In this document: positions 1-9,808 of the stretch, one piece after another
Layout of the letters: each line of letters opens with the position of its first letter
How positions within the stretch are numbered: position 1 is the stretch's first letter
Assembly: GCA_023515795.1 (NCBI GenBank)
Contig: JALGPX010000060.1
Coordinates: forward strand, 16,707 to 69,745
Direction of reading: 5' to 3'
Length of the DNA: 53,039 nt
From: Amoeboaphelidium occidentale
Taxonomy: Eukaryota > Aphelidiomycota > Aphelidea
The notes under the pieces: model-generated
What the model saw: only the letters and a program-made list of their open reading frames with translations
What the model was told of the DNA's origin: nothing
The model's database searches: none
Position numbers and translations under genes: made by a program

Positions 1-1002
1 GCTACATCATATAAGTTTGTATTTAAAAGAGAAGCAATGTTCAGCGTAAAGCAGGAAAGAGAGATAAAGGATGAAGTCGCTATCAAGTTACTCTTTGGAG
101 AAGCACGCAACAACGTATTTGCTGGTAGATATCCGTTCTCCTCTGCCGATGAGTTCGCGAAGGTTACTGGTCTGGTCTTGTTCATTACCTACGGTGATTA
201 CAATGAAGCTAAACACGGTGTTGGTACGAATTTCATTTCAGCTGTACTGAAGAACATTGTTCCAAAGTATCTTATTGGTAAACTTAAAGCCGCTGAATGG
301 GAAAGTAAGTTAATTGGATCATGGGCTCCGAATAATGGAAAGAAAGGTATTCTGCCATACAAGGAATACTTGGAAGAGTTTTATCAATTTCCTTGGTATG
401 GATCTACTTTCTTCCCTGCTTGCAAGAACGTTCCACCTCAGGGTTATTTTGAGCTGCGTACAGATCATTTGCTTATTGCAGTAAACTGTGATAGTATTTG
501 TATTCTTGACGAAGACCGTCACAAGTTACTGTGGAGTGGGACATATGAAGGTGTTGAATGGGAATGCACTCCAGACTCTATCACGGTGGAATATATGCCG
601 AAAGCATCAAAAGATGGCCAACCACCAAAGAAGGCTTCATCGGTATTGATCACGCCTCAAGCACATTTGGTTGATTCCTTGGCTGCAAGAGCCATATATT
701 TGATCGAGAAAGCAGAGAAAGCAAAGAGAGGCATGACATTGAAATCTCATCCAAACTCTGGTGCAGGACGCGGAAATACTTTGAAATCAAATAAGGAAAG
801 ACGTGGTTCTTTACAACCTACAGCCCCTACTGCTGCTGATCCTTCTGTTAAAGACAGACGTTCAAGCAAAGTTTATGGTGATGAACGCCCACCATCACCA
901 ACTGTTGATATGCCTGGAAGAATTCCTTCTGTCGCAGAAGAATCTGAGGAAGCTGTAAATTACTTGAATGCTGTTGCTGCCATCAGGAAGAATAGCAAGT
1001 AA
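1..1002 (+). CDS. FERM-domain protein, C-terminal part (5' end outside window)
   Basis: The frame is open from base 1, so the gene begins left of the window; the first internal Met is at 37. The visible start (YKFVFKREAMF, then a helical stretch ending ITYGDYNEA) fits the F1/F2 junction and F2 lobe of a FERM domain, and PQGYFELRTDHLLIAV fits the F3 (PTB-like) lobe. FERM domains link membrane receptors or phosphoinositides to actin. After the domain come about 90 basic, Ser/Pro-rich and probably disordered residues. Whether this is a talin-, KRIT- or MyTH4-FERM-myosin-type protein cannot be decided without the missing part. The integrin-alpha-like and tetraspanin genes just downstream make an adhesion role plausible, but that is inference. 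Confidence 0.6.
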   Translation, partial: ATSYKFVFKREAMFSVKQEREIKDEVAIKLLFGEARNNVFAGRYPFSSADEFAKVTGLVLFITYGDYNEAKHGVGTNFISAVLKNIVPKYLIGKLKAAEWESKLIGSWAPNNGKKGILPYKEYLEEFYQFPWYGSTFFPACKNVPPQGYFELRTDHLLIAVNCDSICILDEDRHKLLWSGTYEGVEWECTPDSITVEYMPKASKDGQPPKKASSVLITPQAHLVDSLAARAIYLIEKAEKAKRGMTLKSHPNSGAGRGNTLKSNKERRGSLQPTAPTAADPSVKDRRSSKVYGDERPPSPTVDMPGRIPSVAEESEEAVNYLNAVAAIRKNSK

Positions 1003-1011
1003 AATTTAAGT

Positions 1012-1802
1012 CTATTGATTCTTGTCGAGATAGCCAGTAAAGCTGTAATTGATGGATCCAAAATCATTGGCGAGGGAATTAGTAGTAGCTGAAGGTTCAA
1101 TAAAAATCTGTCGTTGACCAGTGCTTGGTAGAGAAATATCTGGGAATATCATTGGTAATCCTGTAGCGTTTCTTGTAACTGGAGCCATGCCCATATCGAA
1201 CGTGTCGAATCGACCAATTGGTGGAAGTTCATATTCTTGTGCAGGTAGCTTTCTAGATGGAGATGGATATGGAAATGCAGAGGCGGTCAAGTAGTTCTGT
1301 CCTTCTGCGTAATGCGGATGCTGATGATTATGATCTGAACGACCAAGATTATGAGACCTTCGGCTGTAAGGAGTATCTGGTGAAGGATATACATTATGCA
1401 CTCTGTTCCTATGCACATCATCCTTCTCCACTTTAACTTTTAAGTCTTCTGAATGATCTCCGTAAGCCTCTACTTTGTATTCTGCAATCTCCGGTTTCCT
1501 AGAAGATGTCGATGATCCTGATTTTAATGCTTCTTGGTAATCAGTTAATATTTCTTCAGAGTCTTGTACTGAAGTATACTACATAAAGACACAATTGAAG
1601 TTATAAGTATGAACATTAGGTCAGAATAACTTACCAAATGGCATTCATCTTTTGCATCAAACATCAGCACTGCAACTCTGGCACCTGTGAGTACTGATAG
1701 CTCGTGAGCTTTCTTGATCAAACCATGCTTTCTTCTGTGGAATGTTATTCCTTTCTGTCTTTTGTTCTCAATAGTCTTGATCGCAATTTTATTCCTGCCC
1801 AT
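1012..1802 (-). CDS. SRF-type MADS-box transcription factor
   Basis: Two exons: 1635-1802 and 1012-1578, joined over a 56-base intron (1579-1634, GTAAGT...ATGTAG). The product is 244 aa. It starts MGRNKIAIKTIENKRQKGIT, followed by the GLIKKAHELSVLTGARVAV core, i.e. a complete MADS DNA-binding and dimerisation domain in residues 1-56. The ELSVLTG stretch is of the SRF/MCM1 type rather than MEF2. The rest is low-complexity, rich in Ser, Pro and His, as in the transactivation tails of fungal MADS factors. The gene ends 10 bases from the stop of the convergent FERM gene. MADS factors bind CArG-type sites and control growth, mating or stress genes; the targets here are unknown. Confidence 0.85.
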
Positions 1803-1909
1803 ATGTCTTGATGCTAAAAATATACCAAAGTTTCATATGTGAAGCGGTGACACAGAAAGCGTGTCGCAAGTTTTGATTCAAGTTACACCGAATTCTGATT
1901 TGATAATGA

Positions 1910-2173
1910 ATGTCTGAACTAGAAGAAGAACTTAAACAGTGCTTCTTCATGGAGGAGGAGCTCGTAATGATGGAAATCATTGAATACTACAGCACAGAAT
2001 CCAGCCCCATCGAAGGACCGAATACAACATTGCCAAACTCGACGCAGAGCCCAGATAAAAGCTTCAGGCGTGCAGTTACTTTGAAGCTCAGTTCTATTAA
2101 AAGGATTCCACTATTCAGATCAAAGACCTCACCGACAGCGTGTAATGATCACGATGTAACTTGTATAAAATAG
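1910..2173 (+). CDS. Small acidic-to-basic protein of unknown function
   Basis: An 87-codon reading frame with an ATG start lies between the MADS gene (diverging, 107 bases away) and a convergent tetraspanin. The N-terminus is very acidic and Met-rich (MSELEEELKQCFFMEEEL), the middle is Ser/Thr/Pro-rich, and the end is basic. No domain, signal peptide or membrane segment is visible. I do not recognise it. It is reported because it fills a gap between real genes and has a clean start. No AATAAA was found after its stop, so it could be a chance frame. Confidence 0.4.
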   Translation: MSELEEELKQCFFMEEELVMMEIIEYYSTESSPIEGPNTTLPNSTQSPDKSFRRAVTLKLSSIKRIPLFRSKTSPTACNDHDVTCIK

Positions 2174-2257
2174 AACTATTTCGCGCATTCCATATAAGGA
2201 TCCAGGGATTCTTAAATTTCTGTTTTTATTTCATTGAAGCCTTAATTTCCTTCACGG

Positions 2258-2899
2258 TCACGCATATGCTCTGCCATAACCAGACTTTCTCTTATCATCA
2301 TCAACTATCAGAATTATGGCGATGATGAGACAAACAAGTTCAATGGCTGCAGAGACAAACATGTAAATACCAGCGTTGTTCAATGTCATCTTGACAGTAT
2401 TCTGAATCTTGGAACCACAAGAAGGAACAGAAACACCAGAGCCATCAATGATCACAGTGCATCTCAAATCAGGGCTGTCCAATGGACTACTGTAACCACA
2501 GCATTTAAAGTCCTGTTGGAATTGAGCCTGCTGTGTAGTATTCAAAGAGTTCCAAGCAGTCTTTGATAATTCTTCAACTTTAGCAGAATCATTTGACACG
2601 GCCAAAGCGTAAGAACCAGCAGCAATCTGCGCAATGATCAGCAGACCCAAGAAGATGGTGTAAAGAATCAGAGTGCATTTTGCACGGCAGCATGCGCCAA
2701 TTGTACCAAAGAAACCGGCAATAATCACTACAGCACCAATTACAGTTGTTGCAATCGCAAAATTGTAAACTGGATTATTTGGAGAGTTCAAAAGAGCCAA
2801 CCAAGCACCGCCTGTAATGGTAATAACAATTCCGACTGCCAAGAATGCGATGTTGAAGAGAGCCAATACGACTTGAAGACACTTTGCAGCGCAAGACAT
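2258..2899 (-). CDS. Tetraspanin-family membrane protein
   Basis: The product is 213 aa with four hydrophobic helices in the 3+1 tetraspanin layout: three in the first about 100 residues, then a large extracellular loop, then the last helix. The loop carries the diagnostic CCG motif (FKCCGYSSP) and later cysteines (LRC, PSCGSK) that would form its disulphides. Tetraspanins organise adhesion receptors and signalling partners at the plasma membrane. The start is the ATG at 2897-2899. A poly(A) signal on the minus strand lies within about 30 bases after the stop. The gene shares a 213-base divergent promoter region with the integrin-alpha-like gene at 3113, a typical tetraspanin partner in animals. 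A second tetraspanin is at 11.8 kb. Confidence 0.85.
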   Translation of the reverse strand: MSCAAKCLQVVLALFNIAFLAVGIVITITGGAWLALLNSPNNPVYNFAIATTVIGAVVIIAGFFGTIGACCRAKCTLILYTIFLGLLIIAQIAAGSYALAVSNDSAKVEELSKTAWNSLNTTQQAQFQQDFKCCGYSSPLDSPDLRCTVIIDGSGVSVPSCGSKIQNTVKMTLNNAGIYMFVSAAIELVCLIIAIILIVDDDKRKSGYGRAYA

Positions 2900-3112
2900 T
2901 TCGTAAAGAAGAAATTTGAGTTAAGGAAAAAAAGTCAAACGGTGTGTGTGGCGTTCCCCAACAAAAAAAGCCACGCGCTCCCCGAGAAAATCTCCGCGCA
3001 AGCGAAATCCCGATGAGCCCGCAGTGGGAGACGCACTACTCCATAAGGCTTGATCGTTTCGCTTGGCTCATGTTTTATCAAACAACTCTCTTTCTTGTTG
3101 TTTAGCAGATCA

Positions 3113-5008
3113 ATGAACCCCGCTCTGATCACTCTAAGCTTGATATTACCAGCGTGCTATGCGTTTGTGACACAGGGTCCACTGGGTGAAGGTACATGTC
3201 ATGATAATGATGGTGGAATGTTTGGATATTCGATGGCTTTGGCTTCTGATTCTGATACTACGATATTGGCAGTTGGGAAGCCATGGGATTGTTCTGTTCA
3301 CATCTACAAAACGATCACTCCTCCTCCTATTGATCTTAGTTTGAATAATACTAATTTGACTGATTTCCAGTTTCAGAATGTGAATTGGAGTTATGTGGGT
3401 TATGTGTCTGATACGAACAACGGAACATGGCCAACAACACCATATTCTCTATTTGGGTACAGTGTTTCAATGACAAGTGATGGTAAATACCTTGCTGTTG
3501 GTATCCCAGGGAGATCAAGAACTCAGAGTCCTCTCCAATTAGAACAGAAATCGTTTGCAGGTGAGGTTAGATTGTACAAGAGAAGGCTGGATTTTTCATA
3601 TGACCTTCATAGTATTGTCAGAAATCCCAATGCAGGCAGTCAATTTTGGCAAAAGTTTGGGTCTAAAGTTCAGTTTCAAACTGCTCTGAACAGAACCTTC
3701 TTGGTTGTTTCTGCTAATCATGGTTGGGATGGTACAACTATTCAATACAAAAGAGCACGACCAGGAAATCCTCAGTTTCCTATTGGACCTACTACAAATG
3801 TTTTCTACGCTGGTTTATACATTTATGAACGTATTGATGATGGTGACTCTCAATCTGTTTCATACTTGCAGTTTATCAGGCAAAAGAGTTCTGTCCCGAT
3901 GGGGACTCAAGGTATCGACTTTTATGTATCTGGAGATAGCAATGAGTTGAAAGTATTTATGCGAGATTATCTGAATTATGGTTGTGTGGTTGAATATCGC
4001 TTTAACCAGACAAGCAACTTGTTTTATGAGGTAGACACCTTTTCTGGATATAATTTCACTCTACCTCTTGATGTTGTACCGAATAATGGATACAGCTTTA
4101 ATTCCTGGGAGAAAACTGACTGGTTTGGTTTGGGTATATCGTATGTGTACGATCCATTCTTTAATCGCTACATCATGGCAATTGGAGCGCCAAAAGATGG
4201 AACAGGTCTTTACACGTTCTTCAAGAGAGGGAATGATTATTACGAAGGTATAGATAATGAAGATATTGAAAATACTTGGAACAGTGGTGACTATATTTTA
4301 AGTGATGCACCATATAGAGAATCATCATTTGGTGTCAAGCATCAATTCTCTCCTTCAGGTCACTTTCTGGTTGTATCTAATCCAACTGGCTCTGGAATGT
4401 CAAAAGGAAAAGGAGAAGTTAGTCTTTATTATAGGCAGACCGAGTTTGAGAAATTGTATCCGACTCGGTTCAATTTACGTATCCCAAATAATCTAAAGTA
4501 TCCGGAAGGATCTACTCCCCCGTACAGTTATGCAAAGATTGTCCAGTTCACAGATGGTAAATCAACTGGAAACTCCACTAAAATAGTTCCGAGCGATCAC
4601 TTTGGATACGGACTTGCTGTTAATGAGGATTTTGTGATTATTGGTGCACCAGCTTCATCGTGCTTTTATTCTTACAGAATTCCACTCGTGCAACAAGTAT
4701 CAAAGCTTCCACCCAGGAAACCGCCTAGTATCACAACCAAAATCATTAAACCTCCAGCTACAACCACGATGCCAGAGCGACCTGCACAGGAAAGCGGTCA
4801 GACTTCTTCACAAGCATGGATGTATGGAGTCATTGCTGGTGTAATAGTTCTTTGTGTGCTAGCCCCAGTTACTACTTGGTTCATCATGAGAAGGCATAAG
4901 CAAAAGGTACTGGCTCAGTTACAATCTGCGACACCAGCAGCTCTTGCATCAGATGAGTCTCTTCAAGGACCAACTGCGCACACTTCAGAAGAACAACTCA
5001 ATCAATGA
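3113..5008 (+). CDS. Integrin-alpha-like FG-GAP repeat surface protein
   Basis: The product is 631 aa. The ATG at 3113 opens a good signal peptide (MNPALITLSLILPACYAF). The ectodomain has several blades of FG-GAP type (FGYSMALASDSDTTILAVG, LFGYSVSMTSDGKYLAVG, FGYGLAVNEDFVIIGAP), predicting a beta-propeller like that of integrin alpha chains. Many N-glycosylation sequons are present. A Pro/Thr-rich stalk precedes one membrane helix (about residues 568-592) and a short basic tail beginning RRHKQK; the integrin GFFKR motif is absent. A ligand-binding or adhesion role is likely, but true integrin function (pairing with a beta chain) is unproven. AATAAA lies at 5018-5023, right after the stop. The gene has no introns. 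Confidence 0.75.
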   Translation: MNPALITLSLILPACYAFVTQGPLGEGTCHDNDGGMFGYSMALASDSDTTILAVGKPWDCSVHIYKTITPPPIDLSLNNTNLTDFQFQNVNWSYVGYVSDTNNGTWPTTPYSLFGYSVSMTSDGKYLAVGIPGRSRTQSPLQLEQKSFAGEVRLYKRRLDFSYDLHSIVRNPNAGSQFWQKFGSKVQFQTALNRTFLVVSANHGWDGTTIQYKRARPGNPQFPIGPTTNVFYAGLYIYERIDDGDSQSVSYLQFIRQKSSVPMGTQGIDFYVSGDSNELKVFMRDYLNYGCVVEYRFNQTSNLFYEVDTFSGYNFTLPLDVVPNNGYSFNSWEKTDWFGLGISYVYDPFFNRYIMAIGAPKDGTGLYTFFKRGNDYYEGIDNEDIENTWNSGDYILSDAPYRESSFGVKHQFSPSGHFLVVSNPTGSGMSKGKGEVSLYYRQTEFEKLYPTRFNLRIPNNLKYPEGSTPPYSYAKIVQFTDGKSTGNSTKIVPSDHFGYGLAVNEDFVIIGAPASSCFYSYRIPLVQQVSKLPPRKPPSITTKIIKPPATTTMPERPAQESGQTSSQAWMYGVIAGVIVLCVLAPVTTWFIMRRHKQKVLAQLQSATPAALASDESLQGPTAHTSEEQLNQ

Positions 5009-5044
5009 ATTAATCAAAATAAAGAGAATTTTTATTACAAAATT

Positions 5045-7071
5045 TCAAGGTTTCTTTTCATTATTAGTCTTTCTAATTGGTTGACCAGTTGTCGTGAGAC
5101 TTTCCAAAACGTCACGAGCATATCTAAGTCTGGATATTATATCAGTCTTTTCTGCCTTCAACACATCGTATAAAGTCATTGTACTCATTTGTTTTTCCTT
5201 GTTGATAAATGATACAACTTTTCCGTACTGACTCAAGATCAACTTGGTATGATCGAAAAAATTGACTTGGATAACTTGGTTGGAGAGGCGAAACAAAATT
5301 GCGTGTTTTGTGTGTAGGTATTTGACCAAGAAGTTCAAGTTGGAGGTATTGTTATCAACAAATGTATGTGGAGAAGCCTAGAGAATAAATTTAATTCTGA
5401 AAGATCGAAAAAGCATACCTTGGATAAGTTCTCAACCATAAACTGATTGAAATACTTTAACAGCTTCACTTTCTTTTGAATTTTATCTGGATATACACTC
5501 ATAGTGTAAGCGTGACGATTCATCACGGACTTGTTGTCAGAAGCGTAATCCAAATATTCAAAATGTTCACAATCAGCTGCCATTACAATACTTGTGGCAT
5601 CGTTAAAGTAAACACCGACAGATCCATTGGTCAACTGATAGCCTAAACCATACTTGTTTGAGTAATCAATCCATTTGGACACAAAAATCTTTGGTACATC
5701 TACAACAACATCTTTCATTGCGGCTTCTATGGAGACAAGATTTTTTTGCTTTGAGCAGGAAATCGCTTGGTCTAGATTGAAATAAAGAGCCTCCAGCATC
5801 GACTTGCGTTTCGGAGATGGAGGAGGAAGAGGAGCGGGAATCTTCTTCGGAGGGGTTTGGCTTTTCTTGAATGCTCCTTGAAGTTTTTCAACGAGTGCTT
5901 TGACTGGACTCTTCTCTACCAAAACTGGAGCGATAGGTGAGCTTTTAACAGCAACCACTGTTTCAGCTGGCTTTGGAAAAGAAGGTGATGGTGGTGTAGG
6001 AGGAGGAACCATAAATGCTGTAACAGGAATAGATGGAGGAATGTAGTTCTTAAACCAGTTGTGTTCCATAATCTGTTTCAAAGAAGGTCTCTTCTCAGGA
6101 TCTCCAACCAGTATCGACGATATAAGATTGATAGCTTGGGGAGAAACTTCAACACCTTCAGGGAACTCATAGGCATTATCTCTGATTCTCTTGTAGATTT
6201 CCTTAACATCCTTTGTCTGGAATGGAGGACGACCAATTAGCATAGTGTACAAAATGACTCCAATAGACCAAACATCAACAGCAAAACTGTGACCGCCTTT
6301 ATCAAACAGGATCTCAGGAGCAATATAATTTGGGGTTCCACAAATCGTCTTCTTTCTTTCACTCTCGTCCATTAGCAGGGCAGCTAGACCAAAATCACCA
6401 ATCTTCAATTGCATATCTTGAGCAAAGAAGAAATTGCCAAGTTTCAAGTCACGATGGATGACCTTATTGTCATGCATAAACTGAACAGCCTCAAGCAACT
6501 GCATCATGTAATATCTTGCCTCTGGTTCAGTCAACTTCTTACGTTTCTTGATCATATCGACAAACGTCTTATTCTCACAGAGTTCCAAGATCATATAGAC
6601 ATTATCTGCATCTTCAAAGACATGATGAAAGCGAACGACATTCGGATGTTTCAGCATTTGATGAATACGAATTTCTGAGAATAATTTCTGTCTTGCTTTT
6701 GGGCTTTTGAGTGCCTTCTTTGCGATCACTTTAGCAGCGAACTTTGTACCTTTCTGGTCCCACACTTCATAACATCTAGCGAATCCTCCCTACAACGATC
6801 AGATCATCATCATCGTCACAAGGTTTACCTCTCCAAGTAGTTTTCCTTTTGTGAAGGAATAGATCTGTTTCTTATCCTTAAGAACCTGTGGAGGTGAATT
6901 GCAAAGATTCTTGTTGTTGCTCTTTGGGAATTGAGGAATGTTCTCCTTCTGGGTTGTCTTTGGCTGTAGTGGAAGTCTTTGGGGCTGGGCAGATGGAGTT
7001 GTAACAGCACCAGCTGGACCAGCAGCTGATGATCTTGTGGCAATCCTTCTCTGGCTTGGAATCATCTTCAA
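5045..7071 (-). CDS. PLK: Polo-like Ser/Thr kinase
   Basis: Three exons: 6829-7071, 5419-6789 and 5045-5377, with introns of 39 bases (6790-6828, GTAAAC...TTGTAG) and 41 bases (5378-5418, GTATGC...CTCTAG). The product is about 648 aa. A basic tail is followed by the kinase domain from about residue 71. The Gly loop reads LLGEGGFARCYEV and spans intron 1. Then come VIHRDLKLGN, DFGLAA and the activation loop KKTICGTPNYIAPE, whose Thr matches the activating Thr210 of human PLK1. The C-terminus carries two polo boxes (around YSNKYGLGYQLTNGSVGVYF and KHAILFRLSNQVIQVNF) for phosphopeptide docking. It should control mitotic entry, spindle pole function and cytokinesis. It is a full-length Plk1/Cdc5-type member. 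Confidence 0.93.
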
Positions 7072-7638
7072 AGAACAAGTATGGTAATAAAGACTGAAAG
7101 TATCCTCGTTAATTCTTCAAATGATGCTCAGACAGGCGCACAGTCGAGGAAAATGTTGGTTTGAAACAACGTCAAGCGAGGCGCATCCAAACTTCGCCTT
7201 CCCGATCGGGTCAAAAATTGGCTCAACGCGGTTTCGTCCTCTGCCTTAAAGTTGCAGACGTAACGCGGTTAAGTGTTTATGGTTTCAATTGTGAGGCAGA
7301 GCTAAATCAGATTGTGTTAAACTCGATGGTCTTTATGTTTGAAAGGATCCAAGGAACCAAAAGGAATCTTGTAAAGAACTTGACAGTAAAACGTTATAGA
7401 GGTAGAGTAGACAACTGAATTACATTGGATGGAGGCTATAGGGAATAATATTGATAACTTTTTCGGTGAATTCTTAAGAGGGTAGAAATATCATTCGAAG
7501 CATCTTATTCGAAAGGTTTTTCTGGCGCATGTTTGAAGTTTTACTTTAAATCGCAAAGTCCTTATTGTTCAACCTCAAACGCATTCGGTTGCTGTCAGTC
7601 GCGGCCTTAGTCTTGAGACGCTGTCAAAGAGGCCTGTC
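7072..7638. other. Intergenic region upstream of Polo kinase and first tRNA
   Basis: Nothing convincing is coded here. The near side holds the promoter and 5' leader of the minus-strand Polo-like kinase. An open frame on the plus strand around 7161-7418 has no supported start or homology and is not called. Confidence 0.5.
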
Positions 7639-7724
7639 GGATCCGTAGCACAGTGGTAGTTGCGCGGCACTAGTATTAAGAGCTATCTATGCCGAGGTCC
7701 CGAGTTCAAATCTCGGCGGGTCCT
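7639..7724 (+). tRNA. tRNA-Thr (AGT) with a 13-base intron
   Basis: A full cloverleaf can be folded by eye. The 7-bp acceptor GGATCCG pairs with CGGGTCC, the D-arm carries AGTGGTA, the anticodon stem is CGGCA/TGCCG, the T-arm is CCGAG-TTCAAAT-CTCGG and the discriminator is T. The anticodon AGT is at 7672-7674. An intron of 13 bases (7676-7688) sits one base 3' of the anticodon, the canonical eukaryotic position. A T-run soon after (TTTT at about 7728-7731) can stop RNA polymerase III. The internal A and B boxes are part of the D- and T-arms. A near-identical copy lies 400 bases downstream. Confidence 0.95.
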
Positions 7725-8132
7725 TACGTTTTGCTGCTCATCTCAATGCTTTACTTCTTAGCTATAGTGTTGGCTCAAAATCATTTTTTAGCAGATTGAT
7801 ATCAAGTCAGCCTTGTTTTTTTTCAACCGACAAGGTAAAGGATGGCCAGCCAGTCTATCTTCGGACTGAAACCGATCTCTGTTACAGTTCAAACACTTTA
7901 GAATGTATTGTGCTCTGAAATCAAGTCTCATTAAACGACTTTCGAAGGTTTAGGTTATGATTGACAGAGATTTTTCAAAGCATTTAAATTCACTACAAAT
8001 TCCATCATGATCGCCGCACGCGACGAATTGAAGGAAGTACAACTCATTTCAGAGCTGTTACAACTTTTATATTTCAACAATCCCAATTTTCTAATTAGAA
8101 TTTATTGCAAAGAGAATTTTCAATTTCAGCAC
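7725..8132. other. Spacer between the two tRNA-Thr genes
   Basis: The spacer is AT-rich and has no supported gene, repeat or element end. It is not similar by eye to the sequence flanking the other tRNA copy, so the tRNA pair is not a recent large tandem duplication. Confidence 0.5.
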
Positions 8133-8217
8133 GGATCCGTAGCACAGCGGTAGCTGCGCGGCACTAGTATTCATACGAGACATGCCGAGGTCCCGAGTTC
8201 AAATCTCGGCGGGTCCT
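8133..8217 (+). tRNA. tRNA-Thr (AGT) with a 12-base intron
   Basis: The fold is the same as that of the copy at 7639, with two changes in the D-loop region (AGCGGTAGC instead of AGTGGTAGT). The anticodon AGT is at 8166-8168. The intron at 8170-8181 is 12 bases and, apart from its first two bases, differs from the 13-base intron of the other copy. The exon sequence is otherwise conserved. TTTT directly after the discriminator base is a strong Pol III terminator. Confidence 0.95.
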
Positions 8218-8308
8218 TTTTGCCGCTTTGTCCTTTTGTGATAAATGATAGTTGTGGTTATGCCTTTTACCAAACGCTTGTTATTTATACTTTTTTATGG
8301 TTTTATTG

Positions 8309-9784
8309 TTATATTCTAACCCATGTATGCGCGTAGTCTTTAAAGCTCTTGTAATTGAATATGCCGCACTCTCGACTTAAATCTACTTGCTCTTCCTTGT
8401 TGTAATTGTCAAACATGAATATTTGATGCCAACTTAAGGACATTAGTGCTCCTACTTTCCCCAAACTGCTTTTAGATGATAATATTTGAAAGTCAGTCGT
8501 GCCCATCATCCATATCTCTGAAATTATCCATCGTAATGCAACTGATTCTGCATTCTTATCAGGTCTCAATATATGCATAACTCGATGTGTGCTGTTCTTT
8601 GGTGCTATTGCTGTTATAACTTGCGTATCACTGAGAATGCCTTGAATATCTTCTCGTAAGTATGAGCAGTCTGTTACAAGTAGAATCTTTGTAGGAAGTC
8701 CAATATCTTTCGATAGGATCCTTGAACATTTGAAGAAATGCTCGGCCCATGTGTAGTTCGACTTGCACCGAAGTGGTTCTCTAATAGCGTAATCACCAAA
8801 CCTTATTTGTAATCCCACAAGCAGCTCAGTCGGTTCCAATACTTTGCCTTCGTGAACGCGATTCATAGGGTGAATTCCGTAGCCTGGCCTAGAACGGATA
8901 TAGTCTACAACATCTTCTTCGACACCCAACAAATCTTCCCATTGATCTTCAAATAGAGAAATGGTTTCAGGCTGTAGCTGATACAAGTAATGCATAATGC
9001 AACCAAAGGCATTCTCTGGCCTTAAACCCAAACCGTAAAGATAAGCTCTATGATGAGGATTATCGAAAAGCGTCCATACTTGACCTTGATTTAGTTTCCA
9101 CACTACTGTTCTCGCTGTTCCATTTTCAGTAGTATTACTTCGCCATTCTGTAACGGTGTACTCTTTAAAAGGCGGTGATGATGGTGCTGTCCTCCCGACA
9201 TCAAGTAGATTAGCCCTCCGAAACAGCTTGTTGATATCTCTGCTATAATAATTAACTGTGCTAGTCATATAATCTCTTATTTCAACATGACCATAATTTG
9301 CATCATCATCATACTCTGTGTAAGTCCAATTAATGGAAACGTAATCAAGTGCATCTTCTAGCGGTTCACCTTGCCATCGGATCTTAAAAGCTCTTCCTGA
9401 TATAAGTGCATACAAGAATACTGTAACGGTCATTGTGAGCCGGTCACCGGCACCATTCTTACTTCCGTCAAAGATCGTAATCAGCTGCTGTTCTTTTGGC
9501 AACTTCAACATGTCAGCATGTAGTTTTGCGTAATCATGCTGCCATTTGCCGGTACCACATTGGGGATGTATAAAGAATTTAAATCCTTCATCGGGTATGG
9601 AAGTATCATTAGACAGTGGTATATCATCAGTCTCCTTCACAATCTCCAGCATATCAGACATGAACAGTAGAACCATAATGATCTGTGTTACAACCAATAC
9701 AAGGACCAATTTGGCTCTTCGTGATAAGAATGGTCTTAATCTGAACAGTCCGGAACCTTCTCTGTTCCTATATTCTTTGTTCAT
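8309..9784 (-). CDS. Fucosyltransferase-like type II Golgi membrane protein
   Basis: The product is 491 aa from the ATG at 9782-9784. A short cytosolic head is followed by one membrane anchor (about residues 25-45, LVLVLVVTQIIMVLLFMS) and a lumenal domain, the usual Golgi glycosyltransferase plan. The lumenal part has NGAGDRLTMTVTVFLYAL, like the GxGxR donor-site region of GDP-fucose-using GT-B enzymes, a GLQIRFGD motif and a late SSKSSLGKVGALMS motif typical of that clan (GT23/37/65-like). The acceptor cannot be told. Start codons of this gene and of the divergent prolyl hydroxylase are only 24 bases apart, so the 5' leaders probably overlap. Confidence is good for the fold and moderate for the sugar. 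Confidence 0.65.
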   Translation of the reverse strand: MNKEYRNREGSGLFRLRPFLSRRAKLVLVLVVTQIIMVLLFMSDMLEIVKETDDIPLSNDTSIPDEGFKFFIHPQCGTGKWQHDYAKLHADMLKLPKEQQLITIFDGSKNGAGDRLTMTVTVFLYALISGRAFKIRWQGEPLEDALDYVSINWTYTEYDDDANYGHVEIRDYMTSTVNYYSRDINKLFRRANLLDVGRTAPSSPPFKEYTVTEWRSNTTENGTARTVVWKLNQGQVWTLFDNPHHRAYLYGLGLRPENAFGCIMHYLYQLQPETISLFEDQWEDLLGVEEDVVDYIRSRPGYGIHPMNRVHEGKVLEPTELLVGLQIRFGDYAIREPLRCKSNYTWAEHFFKCSRILSKDIGLPTKILLVTDCSYLREDIQGILSDTQVITAIAPKNSTHRVMHILRPDKNAESVALRWIISEIWMMGTTDFQILSSKSSLGKVGALMSLSWHQIFMFDNYNKEEQVDLSRECGIFNYKSFKDYAHTWVRI

Positions 9785-9808
9785 CAAACTGTTTCAACCT
9801 TTTGTGAT

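Noticed and set aside
7161-7418. Open frame of 85 codons upstream of the tRNA genes
   Set aside because: No ATG at its start, no recognisable features and composition like non-coding sequence.
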